In this document: in pieces, positions 1-6,969 of the stretch
How positions within the stretch are numbered: position 1 is the stretch's first letter
Layout of the letters: every line of letters begins with the position of its first letter
Notes under the pieces: model-generated
Told to the model about the DNA's origin: nothing
Database searches by the model: none
What the model saw: only the letters and a program-made list of their open reading frames with translations
Translations under genes and position numbers: made by a program
DNA from: Burkholderiales bacterium
GTDB taxonomy: Bacteria > Pseudomonadota > Gammaproteobacteria > Burkholderiales > Burkholderiaceae_C
Length of the DNA: 10,700 nucleotides
NCBI GenBank assembly: GCA_025352345.1
Contig: JANXTP010000267.1
Span: forward strand, 1-10,700
Direction of reading: 5' to 3'

Positions 1-965
1 TCGGCGGACTGCTTGACGGTGCCGGTGAGCTGCTCCATCGAGGAGGCGGTTTGCTGCAGGTTCGAAGCGGTCTGCTCGGTGCGTGCGCTCAGGTCCTGGT
101 TGCCCGTCGCTATCTCGGCCGAGGCAGTAGTCACCGAATCGACTCCACTGCGGATCGTGCCCACCACCTCACGCAGACGTTGCTGCATGTGAGACAGGTC
201 CACCATCATGGTTGAGACTTCGTCGCGGCCGCTGGATTCAAGGGTCTCTGTCAGGTCACCCTCAGCCACGCGGCGCACCGCGGCGCTGGCGCGGCTGATC
301 GGCACAACGACCGAACGTTGGATCAGCCAGGCCATGCCGGCGCCGATCAGCAGCGCCGCCATGCCCATCGCGATCATGATCGTACGGGCTTCGCTGGCCT
401 TGGCCTGCAAGCCTGCAACGGTTTCGGCGACGACGCGCTTATTCTCGCTGGCGTATTGCTGAAGCCGTGCCTTCACTTCGCTCAGCAGCGGGATGCATTC
501 GTTGATCATCTTGTCGATGGCCGCATCCTTTTGCCCGGCGTTCGAGAGCTTCACGATCGCGGTGGCTACTGGTGCGTAGCGTGCTTCGACGTCCATCGTC
601 AGCTGCAGCTGCTTGCGCGCGGTCTCGTTGACCGCGCCGTCGCCACTCAGCAGTGATGTCAGGGCCGCGAACGACTCGTTGATCTTTACCTGGGACTGGC
701 TAATGCGATCGAGTTCGATCTGCCGTTTGGCCGGATCGGTCATCACCACCAAGTTGCGCGCCGCGATGGCGCGCTCCAGCGTGGCGCGTTCGACATCGGC
801 CACGAGCGACGCTTCCTCGAGGTTGCGCAGCGAGATGTCCTCGATGCCGTACGCAAGGGACGACAGTCGCGAAACCCCCACACCCACGATGACGGCAGCC
901 AGCACCAGCACGGTGGCGAAACCCAGCGCAATGCGCGGGCCGATCTTCAGGTGATTCAGAGCCAT
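1..965 (-). CDS. Methyl-accepting chemotaxis protein, N-terminal part (runs off window)
   Basis: Transmembrane chemoreceptor that senses a periplasmic ligand and controls CheA through a cytoplasmic coiled coil. About 321 codons are visible and the frame stays open to base 1, so the C-terminal signalling tip is missing. Seen in order: a short basic N-terminus, TM1 at about residues 11-31, a helical periplasmic domain (about 34-190) of the four-helix-bundle (4HB_MCP) type containing the sequence ARNLVVMTDPAKRQ, TM2 at about 192-213, a HAMP linker (about 214-266), and the start of the signalling helix with LSARTEQTASNLQQTASSME, typical of the first methylation helix of Tsr/Tar-like receptors. 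The ATG at 965 has GGAGAG 4 nt upstream. It follows cheA by 58 nt on the same strand, so co-transcription is likely. The ligand cannot be read from the sequence. Confidence 0.93.
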   Translation of the reverse strand, partial: MALNHLKIGPRIALGFATVLVLAAVIVGVGVSRLSSLAYGIEDISLRNLEEASLVADVERATLERAIAARNLVVMTDPAKRQIELDRISQSQVKINESFAALTSLLSGDGAVNETARKQLQLTMDVEARYAPVATAIVKLSNAGQKDAAIDKMINECIPLLSEVKARLQQYASENKRVVAETVAGLQAKASEARTIMIAMGMAALLIGAGMAWLIQRSVVVPISRASAAVRRVAEGDLTETLESSGRDEVSTMMVDLSHMQQRLREVVGTIRSGVDSVTTASAEIATGNQDLSARTEQTASNLQQTASSMEQLTGTVKQSA

Positions 966-1023
966 GATGCTCTCCAGTGGAGGGTTGTTGAGGTCGCTGC
1001 GAGAGATGCGCAGAAATTCAGCT

Positions 1024-3144
1024 TCAGTACCGCGAGCGGCGCACCAGGCTGCCGACATCGAGGATCAGTGCCACGCGGCCGTCACCCATGATGGTGGCGC
1101 CCGACACGTCGTCGACCTTGCGGTAGTTGGCTTCGAGGTTCTTCACCACCACCTGCTGCTGGCCGAGCAGTTCATCGACCAACATCGCGACGCGGCCGCC
1201 TTCGGCCTCGACGACGACCATGACGCTGGTCGTCTTTTCTTCGCCATCGCGTGGCACGTGGAACAGGCTTTCGAGGTCGATCACCGGCATGTAGTCACCG
1301 CGCACCTCGACCACGCGGCCGGTGCCGCCAACGGTCTTGATGGTGTGCTCGTGCACCTGGAATGATTCGATCACCGACGACAGCGGCAGGATGTAGACCT
1401 CGTCGCCGATGCCCACGCTCATGCCGTCCATGATCGCCAGCGTCAGCGGCAGGCGCACCGAGACACGCATGCCGTAGCCTTCGGCCGATTCGATGTCGAC
1501 GGTGCCGCCGAGGGCGGTGATGTTCTTCTTGACCACGTCCATGCCGACACCGCGGCCGGACACATCGGTGACCACATCGGCGGTGGAGAAGCCGGGGGCG
1601 AAGATCAGGCTCCAGACCTCGTTGTCGGTCATCGAATCCGGCGCGTCGATGCCGCGTTCGCGGGCCTTGCGCAGCAGCTTGTCGCGCGACAGCCCGCGGC
1701 CGTCGTCGCGCACTTCGATGACGATCGAGCCACCTTGGTGGGAGGCCGCCAGCGTGATCGTGCCGGTTTCCGATTTGCCCTTGGCTAGCCGGTCTGCTGG
1801 CAACTCGATGCCGTGGTCGCAGCTGTTGCGCACCAGGTGGGTCAGCGGGTCGGTGATTTTCTCGACCAGGCCCTTGTCCAGTTCGGTGCTTTCCCCTTGC
1901 GTCACGAAATCGACCTTCTTGCCGAGCTTGGCCGCCAGGTCGCGCAGCATCCGCGGGAAGCGACTGAATACCATCGACATCGGAATCATCCGGATCGACA
2001 TCACCGACTCTTGCAGGTCGCGGGTGTTGCGGTCGAGATCGGCCAGGCCCGCGGCCAATTGCTGGTACAGCCCGCTGTCGATCTGCTTGCTGTTTTGCGC
2101 CAGCATCGCCTGCGTGATGACGAGCTCACCGACCAGATTGATCAGCTGGTCGACCTTCTCGACCGAGACGCGCAGCGTCGACGATTCGAGTGCCGCAGCC
2201 GGGACCTTCTCCGACTTGGCGATGCTGCGTGCCGGGGGCACTGCGACAGCCATGTCGTTCGTTGACAACGGTGTGGCGGCGAGCACGGGGTCCGGCGAAC
2301 CAGGTGCGTTGTCGAAGAACCCGAATCCAGGGTCGGGCGGGATCTCGACCGGTGGTGCGCCGGGCGCACCGTCGTGGAAGCCGAAGCCCTCGGTCAGCGG
2401 CAGCAAGGCCACCTGCTCACGTGCCACATGGAAGGTGAACAGGTCCAGCAGGTCTTCGTCGCTGCTGGTGGTGACGACCTTGAAGCGGCGCAGGCCATCG
2501 CTGGCCTGGCCGCCGTCGAGCGGCTCGATCGTGCCGAGGTCGACGATTTCCTTGAACAGATCGACCAGGTTGTCGGCGTCTTTCGGATCGCTCAGCGGAC
2601 CGACGCGCAGCTCCAGACCGCGCGCCATTGTTGAGGCCGCTGGTGCAGCCGTGGAGGCGGGGAATTCCGCCGGCGCAGATACAGGCTTGGCGATGGTTGC
2701 CGTTGGTGCGGATGCAGGCAACGCCTGCCCGGCGACCAGTGCGCGGATCTTCACCAGCAACTCGCTGGTGTCCACCGGGTCGCCACCGGCACCCTGGTGG
2801 CGGGCCAGTTGCGAGCGCAGCACGTCGCCCGATTGCAGCAGCACATCGACCATCGGTGCGGTCGGCGTCAGCTCATGCCTGCGCAGCCGGTCGAGCAGCG
2901 TTTCCATCTGGTGCGTCAGCTCGGCGACGTCGGCGAAGCCGAAGGTCGCCGCACCACCCTTGACCGAATGGGCGCAGCGGAAGATCGAGTTCAGTTCCTC
3001 GTCGTCGGCGGCCTCGATGTCGATGGCCAGCAGCTGCTGCTCCATGCGGTCGAGGTTCTCGCCGGCTTCTTCGAAAAACACCTGGTAGAACTGGCTCAGG
3101 TCGATGCCAGCACCGCCTGATTGGTCTGTGTTCATGTCACTCAT
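1024..3144 (-). CDS. cheA: Chemotaxis sensor histidine kinase CheA
   Basis: Cytoplasmic kinase that autophosphorylates at receptor arrays and passes phosphate to CheY and CheB. It has 706 residues and the complete CheA order. P1/HPt has the phospho-accepting His59 in AHSVKGG. An alanine/proline linker runs about 140-173. A CheY-binding P2-like domain lies at about 175-250, then a second linker with two GFGF motifs (253 and 273). P3 dimerisation is at about 322-390 (VDQLINLVGELV). The P4 ATPase has its N box at HLVRNSCDHG (436-445), DDGRGL (480-485) and GRGVGMD (530-536). The P5 CheW-like domain runs about 565-700. All catalytic motifs are intact. Start at 3144 with AGGGGTGGG just upstream; a second Met lies 3 codons in. 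It lies 51 nt after the upstream cheY-like gene and 58 nt before the MCP gene, in one operon. The antisense strand also carries a long open frame, a GC-bias artefact. Confidence 0.98.
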   Translation of the reverse strand: MSDMNTDQSGGAGIDLSQFYQVFFEEAGENLDRMEQQLLAIDIEAADDEELNSIFRCAHSVKGGAATFGFADVAELTHQMETLLDRLRRHELTPTAPMVDVLLQSGDVLRSQLARHQGAGGDPVDTSELLVKIRALVAGQALPASAPTATIAKPVSAPAEFPASTAAPAASTMARGLELRVGPLSDPKDADNLVDLFKEIVDLGTIEPLDGGQASDGLRRFKVVTTSSDEDLLDLFTFHVAREQVALLPLTEGFGFHDGAPGAPPVEIPPDPGFGFFDNAPGSPDPVLAATPLSTNDMAVAVPPARSIAKSEKVPAAALESSTLRVSVEKVDQLINLVGELVITQAMLAQNSKQIDSGLYQQLAAGLADLDRNTRDLQESVMSIRMIPMSMVFSRFPRMLRDLAAKLGKKVDFVTQGESTELDKGLVEKITDPLTHLVRNSCDHGIELPADRLAKGKSETGTITLAASHQGGSIVIEVRDDGRGLSRDKLLRKARERGIDAPDSMTDNEVWSLIFAPGFSTADVVTDVSGRGVGMDVVKKNITALGGTVDIESAEGYGMRVSVRLPLTLAIMDGMSVGIGDEVYILPLSSVIESFQVHEHTIKTVGGTGRVVEVRGDYMPVIDLESLFHVPRDGEEKTTSVMVVVEAEGGRVAMLVDELLGQQQVVVKNLEANYRKVDDVSGATIMGDGRVALILDVGSLVRRSRY

Positions 3145-3195
3145 TACCCACCCCTGGTCGTCGGATGCGTGTGTTGTCGGTCGCCGTGCGGCGGA

Positions 3196-3558
3196 TCAGC
3201 GAATCACCTTCTTGATGACTTCGATCAGCTTGGCCGGGTCGAAGGGCTTCACCATCCAGCCGGTCGCACCCGCACTGCGGCCCGCCTGCTTCATCTGATC
3301 GCTCGACTCGGTGGTCAGGATCAGAATCGGCGTGGCCTTGAACTTCGGGTGATTGCGCAGGTTCTTGGTCAGGTTGATGCCGTCCATGCGGGGCATGTTC
3401 TGGTCGGTCAGCACCAGGTCGAAATCCTGGAGTCCGGACTTCTCCAGCGCGTCCTGTCCATCGACCGCTTCGACGACGTGGTAGCCCGCACTCTTCAGGG
3501 TGAAGGTGACCATCTGGCGCATCGAGGCCGAGTCGTCCACGGCAAGAATTGAGTGCAT
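3196..3558 (-). CDS. Single-domain CheY-like response regulator (cheA-linked)
   Basis: Stand-alone receiver domain of 120 residues, expected to accept phosphate from the CheA encoded next to it. The acidic pocket is Asp8/Asp9, the phosphorylation site is Asp52 (LTDQNMPRMDG), the switch Thr is Thr82 (ILTTES), and the Lys is Lys104 (VKPF). The residue matching the CheY switch tyrosine is Trp101 rather than Tyr. It resembles the divergent CheY proteins found next to cheA in many alpha- and betaproteobacteria, not the E. coli-type motor CheY encoded at 7641-8039. The ATG at 3558 has CCGGAGAC upstream. It lies 65 nt downstream of a CheZ-like gene and 51 nt upstream of cheA. Whether it binds the motor, acts as a phosphate sink or has another target cannot be decided from sequence. 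Confidence 0.95.
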   Translation of the reverse strand: MHSILAVDDSASMRQMVTFTLKSAGYHVVEAVDGQDALEKSGLQDFDLVLTDQNMPRMDGINLTKNLRNHPKFKATPILILTTESSDQMKQAGRSAGATGWMVKPFDPAKLIEVIKKVIR

Positions 3559-3573
3559 TGCTGTCTCCGGAGG

Positions 3574-3590
3574 AACGTGAGTAACGTGAG
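3574..3590. repeat. Short tandem repeat in the cheZ-like/cheY spacer
   Basis: Two copies of AACGTGAG (3574-3581 and 3583-3590) separated by one T lie in the 65-nt spacer upstream of the cheY-like gene, just behind its ribosome binding site. Too short to assign a function. It may be a binding site or a chance duplication. Confidence 0.4.
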
Positions 3591-3623
3591 GAAAGGGTGG
3601 CAGGGAGGCGGTTCGGGGCAGTT

Positions 3624-4103
3624 TCAGAACAGCTCGATCGAACCGGCGTCCATTTCCGCCTGTGTGACGGGGTTCGGTCGCTGCGGCGGTGCTTCGACCA
3701 TGCTGGCGCCGTCTTCGTCGTCATCGCCGAAGGCTTCGCAGGCCAGTGTGTGGACACAGTTGCGCAGCCGGTGATTGGTGTGGACGATCAGCTGTGACGC
3801 CATGTCCTGGAACTGCAGCGCGGTCACTGCGCCGCCGAGCTGCTGCATCAGCGACTGATAGGCCACGGAATCGCGCTTGTCGTCGCCGTCGGCGCTGTGC
3901 GCATCCATCAGCGCGTGGATCTGCTCGGTGGCGTTGTAGAAGCGTTGCATCAGCGTTTCACAGGCATCGGCCAGCAGCGTGTGCAGACGGTCGAGGTCGT
4001 TGGTTGCCATCATCAGGTGATCCTGCAGATCGGTGGCCAGCATCAACGGTGCGGGCGCTTGCCCTGCCTGTGCTGGCGCGACCTGGTGTCCGGCGTGTTC
4101 CAT
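3624..4103 (-). CDS. Small CheZ-like protein with DxxxQ motif (putative CheY-P phosphatase)
   Basis: A 159-residue, mostly helical, soluble protein. Helices with few breaks span about 22-125. The segment LQFQDMASQLI (97-107) places Asp100 and Gln104 in the DxxxQ spacing that CheZ uses for CheY-P hydrolysis (compare DFHDLTGQVV in the canonical CheZ of this window). An acidic, proline-containing tail follows and ends in MDAGSIELF. This recalls the C-terminal CheY-binding peptide of CheZ in being separated by a linker and finishing acidic then hydrophobic. It is first in an operon with a CheY-like regulator and cheA, which supports a chemotaxis role. The ATG at 4103 is chosen because GGAAG lies upstream. 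A GTG at 4169 would add 22 residues of unconvincing, Arg/Gly/Thr-rich sequence. The phosphatase role is inferred. It is too short and divergent to call cheZ. Confidence 0.85.
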   Translation of the reverse strand: MEHAGHQVAPAQAGQAPAPLMLATDLQDHLMMATNDLDRLHTLLADACETLMQRFYNATEQIHALMDAHSADGDDKRDSVAYQSLMQQLGGAVTALQFQDMASQLIVHTNHRLRNCVHTLACEAFGDDDEDGASMVEAPPQRPNPVTQAEMDAGSIELF

Positions 4104-4352
4104 CTGGTGTCTGCTTCCTTTGCTAGCGCCTGTCGTGCCTGCCGCCCGCTGGCGGACGCCGCAGTGCACGCTTGCGCGGTTCCGGGGCGTCTGTGGGGGT
4201 TGAAATGATTTTCGGCAGGTGCCGCAAATACATAAGCGCGATCACGGCGCGCTTCCACCGGCTGTTCTTCGTCCGGCCCCGGCCGCGCAGGGGCCCCGTG
4301 CCTTGCGGAGCCGAGGAACCGCCTCGGAGGGTGCAGGCGGCATACTCATGCC
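4104..4352. other. Divergent intergenic region between chemotaxis operon and histidine kinase gene
   Basis: This 249-nt spacer must hold the promoters of both divergent units. Besides the candidate FliA site, it has two hairpin-forming repeats without T-runs: GGCCCC/GGGGCC (4275-4280 and 4290-4295), and CCGAGG/CCTCGG (4311-4316 and 4322-4327), whose right arm overlaps a GGAGG at 4326-4330. A TTGAAA at 4200 resembles a -35 box facing the kinase gene, but no well-spaced -10 is visible. No coding potential is convincing here. Confidence 0.5.
4209..4235 (-). promoter_or_regulatory. Candidate sigma-28 (FliA) promoter for the cheZ-like/cheY/cheA operon
   Basis: On the minus strand a -10-like GCCGAAAA (4216-4209, 7 of 8 to GCCGATAA) is preceded after exactly 14 nt by TTATG (4235-4231, 3 of 5 to TAAAG). 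The spacing equals that of the FliA consensus, but the -35 half is poor. It would give a leader of about 100 nt before the ATG at 4103. Chemotaxis operons are commonly FliA-dependent, which makes the position sensible. Tentative. Confidence 0.35.
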
Positions 4353-5489
4353 ATGTCGTCACGGACTGCCGAATCACCGCTGCGTCTGCTGCACCTCGAG
4401 GACTCGGAGCTCGACCACGCACTGACGCTCGCGCACCTGCATCGCGGCGGGTTGCGTGTCGAGGCGCAACGCGTCGACAGCGAGGCAGACTTCCTGCTCG
4501 CCCTCGATCAGCGATGGGACGTGATCGTCTCCGACTACAACCTGCCAGGCTTCTCGGGCCTGGTCGCCCTCGATCTGCTGATGGCGCGCGGCGACGACCT
4601 GCCGTTCATCCTGGTGTCGGGTGAGATCGGCGAAGACACTGCTGTCGAGGCCATGCGCAACGGTGCCAGCGATTACCTGCTCAAGAACAACCTGGCGCGC
4701 CTGGTGCCAGCGCTGCTGCACGCGATCGAAGCCGCGGAGACCCGGCGTGCACGGCAGCGCGCTGACCGCCAGCTCGGCGAGTCGCAGCAGCGACTGCAGG
4801 AACTCGCGCAGCACCTGCAGACCAGCATCGAGATGGAGCGCACGGCGATCGCTCGCGAGATCCACGACGACGTCGGGGGCTCACTGACGGCACTGAAGTT
4901 CGACCTCGCCTGGATCGCGCGCCACAGCGATTCGTCGCAAGTACAGGCCCGCGTGCAGGGTGCGCTGGAAACTGTCACCGCGGCCATCGAATCCAGCCAG
5001 CGCATCATGCACAACCTGCGCCCGGCGATCCTGGAACAGGGGCTGCTGGCGGCCCTGCAGTGGATGACGGCTCGCTTCGAGCGCCGCACCGGTATCACTT
5101 GCAGCCTGCGTGCCCCGAAGCAGCCGCTGCCGCTGGGACCCGGCGTGCCGCTGGTGGCCTACCGCACGGCGCAGGAGGCGCTGACCAACGTCAGCAAGCA
5201 TTCGCAGGCGACGCAGGTGACCATCGACCTGTCGATGGCCGGTGGCGTGCTGTCACTCGAGATCAGTGACAACGGTTGCGGTCTGTCGACTGACGATCTG
5301 GCGAAGGCGAAATCATTCGGCATCCGTGGTCTGCACGAGCGCGCCCGCACGGTGGGCGGCTGGGTCGATCTGAGCAGCGATGTCGGTGGTACCACGCTGA
5401 TCCTGTCGGTGCCGCTGAATCTGGGCGATCCCAGTGCGGCGACCGGAGAGCCGGATGCCGATGACCCGACCGGATGGGGCGACCTATGA
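4353..5489 (+). CDS. Receiver-HisKA_3 histidine kinase (NarX/UhpB-like transmitter)
   Basis: A 378-residue cytoplasmic two-component kinase with no membrane segment. An N-terminal receiver domain (about 10-125) has acidic LHLEDSE, phospho-acceptor Asp61 (VSDYNLPG), Ser89 and Lys111. A helical coiled linker (about 126-160) leads into a HisKA_3 dimerisation/phosphoacceptor domain with His171 in REIHDDVGGSLTALKFDL, the signature of kinases that pair with LuxR-type regulators. The HATPase_c domain has the N box QEALTNVSKHS (Asn279), the G1 box DNGCG (306-310) and FGIRGLHER (322-330). The receiver replaces a sensory domain, so this kinase probably takes its input as phosphate from another kinase or by binding a partner. 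The ATG at 4353 has AGGCGG about 12 nt upstream; GGAGG lies further off. The next gene, a matching regulator, starts 7 nt after its stop, so the two form one operon. Confidence 0.93.
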   Translation: MSSRTAESPLRLLHLEDSELDHALTLAHLHRGGLRVEAQRVDSEADFLLALDQRWDVIVSDYNLPGFSGLVALDLLMARGDDLPFILVSGEIGEDTAVEAMRNGASDYLLKNNLARLVPALLHAIEAAETRRARQRADRQLGESQQRLQELAQHLQTSIEMERTAIAREIHDDVGGSLTALKFDLAWIARHSDSSQVQARVQGALETVTAAIESSQRIMHNLRPAILEQGLLAALQWMTARFERRTGITCSLRAPKQPLPLGPGVPLVAYRTAQEALTNVSKHSQATQVTIDLSMAGGVLSLEISDNGCGLSTDDLAKAKSFGIRGLHERARTVGGWVDLSSDVGGTTLILSVPLNLGDPSAATGEPDADDPTGWGDL

Positions 5490-5496
5490 TGTTGTC

Positions 5497-6141
5497 ATGA
5501 TCAACGTGATGCTTTGCGACGACCACGCACTGATACGGCGTGGCATCCGCGACACCTTGTCGGACGCGCCCGACATCCAGGTGGTGGGCGAGGCGGGCGA
5601 TTACGGTGAACTGCGCAGCCTGTTGCGCCAGTCCAGCTGCGATGTGCTGGTGCTCGACATCAACCTGCCGGGCCGCAGCGGCCTCGATGTGCTGCATGCG
5701 CTGAAAGAAGAAGGTTCGACGCTGCGCGTGCTGGTGGTGTCGATGTACCCGGAAGACCAGTATGCGATCCGTGCCTTGCGCGCCGGTGCGTTCGGCTACG
5801 TCAACAAGGGTGGCGACCCGGCGCTGATCGTTGCGGCCGTGCGCACGGTGGCGCAGGGTCGCAAGTACGTGACCCCGGAAATTGCGCAGATGCTGGTCGA
5901 GAGTCTCACCACGCCGACGACTGAATTGGCCCATCAGAAGCTGTCGGATCGCGAGTTGCAGACGCTGGTGATGATCGCGTCGGGCAAGCGGCTGTCAGAC
6001 ATCGCGGAAGAGTTGATGCTGAGTCCGAAGACGGTCAGCGTGTACCGTGCGCGGGTGTTGGAAAAGCTCGCGCTGGCGAACAATTCCGAGATGACGGTTT
6101 ATGCCATCCGCAACGGATTGGTCGGCGGAGAGTCTGGCTGA
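5497..6141 (+). CDS. NarL/LuxR-family DNA-binding response regulator
   Basis: Response regulator of 214 residues. The receiver domain (about 1-120) has Asp8/Asp9, phosphorylation site Asp54 (VLDINLPGRSG), Ser82 and Lys104. A LuxR/GerE helix-turn-helix (about 148-207) contains LSDRELQTLVMIASGKRLS and SPKTVSVYRARVLEKL. It is almost certainly the partner of the HisKA_3 kinase just upstream and should bind DNA as a dimer when phosphorylated. The ATG at 5497 fits the usual receiver N-terminus (MINVMLCDDH), though its ribosome site is weak (GGGGCG 16 nt away). In-frame ATGs at 5455 and 5461, inside the kinase gene, follow a GGAGAG and would add 14 or 12 residues. Its 3' end overlaps the convergent EAL gene by 43 bp. 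Targets are unknown; nearby motility genes are natural candidates. Confidence 0.94.
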   Translation: MINVMLCDDHALIRRGIRDTLSDAPDIQVVGEAGDYGELRSLLRQSSCDVLVLDINLPGRSGLDVLHALKEEGSTLRVLVVSMYPEDQYAIRALRAGAFGYVNKGGDPALIVAAVRTVAQGRKYVTPEIAQMLVESLTTPTTELAHQKLSDRELQTLVMIASGKRLSDIAEELMLSPKTVSVYRARVLEKLALANNSEMTVYAIRNGLVGGESG

Positions 6142-6950
6142 GACTCGGGCCAGTTCACCATCTCGTCATTCGCGCACGACTCGAACAGCGGCCTGCTGAA
6201 CAGATAGCCCTGCATCAGCCGGACGCCCAGGTCCTGGAAGAAGCGCCATTCGCCGACGGTCTCGATGCCCTCGACAATGATCCGGATGCCCAGTTCCTCG
6301 CACATCCGCGCCACACCTCGGGCGATCGCCTGTCGGGCGCGGCTGTTGCCCACATCGCGCACCAGTTCCATGTCGAGCTTGACGATGTCGGGCTGAAACT
6401 CTGCCAGCAGGTTCAGTCCGGCATAGCCAGCGCCGAAGTCGTCGATCGCCGTCAGGAAACCGATGCGTTTGTATTCCCGCAGGATCTCTGCAAGCCATTT
6501 GCCGTCGTTGACGTGCTCACCTTCAACCGTCTCGAAGATGATCTGGTCGATCGGGAAACCGTGGGTTTTTGCGGCGGCCAGGGTGGCGCGGATGCACAGC
6601 TCCGGCTTGTAGATGGCGTTGGGCATGAAGTTGATCGACAACCTCGAGGTCATGCCGAGATGGGCGGCCGTCTTGATCGCCTTGGCGCGGCAGGCCTGAT
6701 CGAATCGATACCGGTTCTCCTCATTGACCCTCGACAGGACCGTCAACGCGCCCTCCCCCTGAGGGCCGCGCACCAGCGCCTCGTGCGCGAAGATGCTGCG
6801 CGTGCCGATGTCGACAATGGGTTGAAACGCGTAGCTGAACTGGAATCCCAGGCTTTCGCCCGGTTTGCAGTTGTCGCAAGGCTCGGCGCGCGGATCCGCT
6901 GGATCCAGAGGCATGAATCCAGACGATTGAATGATTGGGATCGTGGTCAT
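6099..6950 (-). CDS. EAL-domain cyclic-di-GMP phosphodiesterase
   Basis: A 283-residue soluble protein that is essentially one EAL domain (about 38-257) with a short N-terminal extension. The residues used for metal and c-di-GMP binding in active EAL enzymes are all in place: HEALVRG (Glu57), SINFMP (Asn108), FETVEGE (Glu140), DDFGAGY (Asp170/Asp171), VKLD (Lys191), VEGIET (Glu228) and MQGYLFSRP (Gln247). Hydrolysis of c-di-GMP to pGpG, favouring motility, is therefore expected. The extension carries a CDNC pair (Cys25, Cys28) of unknown role. The ATG at 6950 is chosen because upstream codons in this frame lie inside cheZ. It starts 19 nt after the cheZ stop with only a weak Shine-Dalgarno, which suggests translational coupling. 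It is last in the motA-motB-cheY-cheZ operon, and its end overlaps the opposing response regulator gene. Confidence 0.94.
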   Translation of the reverse strand: MTTIPIIQSSGFMPLDPADPRAEPCDNCKPGESLGFQFSYAFQPIVDIGTRSIFAHEALVRGPQGEGALTVLSRVNEENRYRFDQACRAKAIKTAAHLGMTSRLSINFMPNAIYKPELCIRATLAAAKTHGFPIDQIIFETVEGEHVNDGKWLAEILREYKRIGFLTAIDDFGAGYAGLNLLAEFQPDIVKLDMELVRDVGNSRARQAIARGVARMCEELGIRIIVEGIETVGEWRFFQDLGVRLMQGYLFSRPLFESCANDEMVNWPESQPDSPPTNPLRMA

Positions 6951-6969
6951 GAACTCAACATACAGGAAA

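Noticed and set aside
743..931. Short minus-strand frame inside the MCP gene
   Set aside because: Trp/Arg/Ser-rich shadow frame. The true reading frame here encodes TM1 and the periplasmic domain of the MCP and starts at 965.
1493..3088. 531-codon open frame on the plus strand opposite cheA
   Set aside because: It is antisense to a complete cheA with all motifs. Its composition is Ser/Arg/Pro-rich low-complexity, typical of the antisense frame of GC-rich coding DNA, and it has no recognisable domain.
4104..4169. GTG start at 4169 for the CheZ-like protein
   Set aside because: The extra 22 residues look non-conserved, and the GTG has no convincing ribosome binding site compared with the ATG at 4103.
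4275..4295. GGCCCC/GGGGCC inverted repeat as a terminator
   Set aside because: No T-run follows on either strand, and no gene ends nearby. At this GC content such a short stem is expected by chance.
6892..6906. Direct repeat of GGATCC within the EAL gene
   Set aside because: It is explained by the coding sequence (a DP-x-DP peptide repeat in the N-terminal extension) and is too short to be meaningful.
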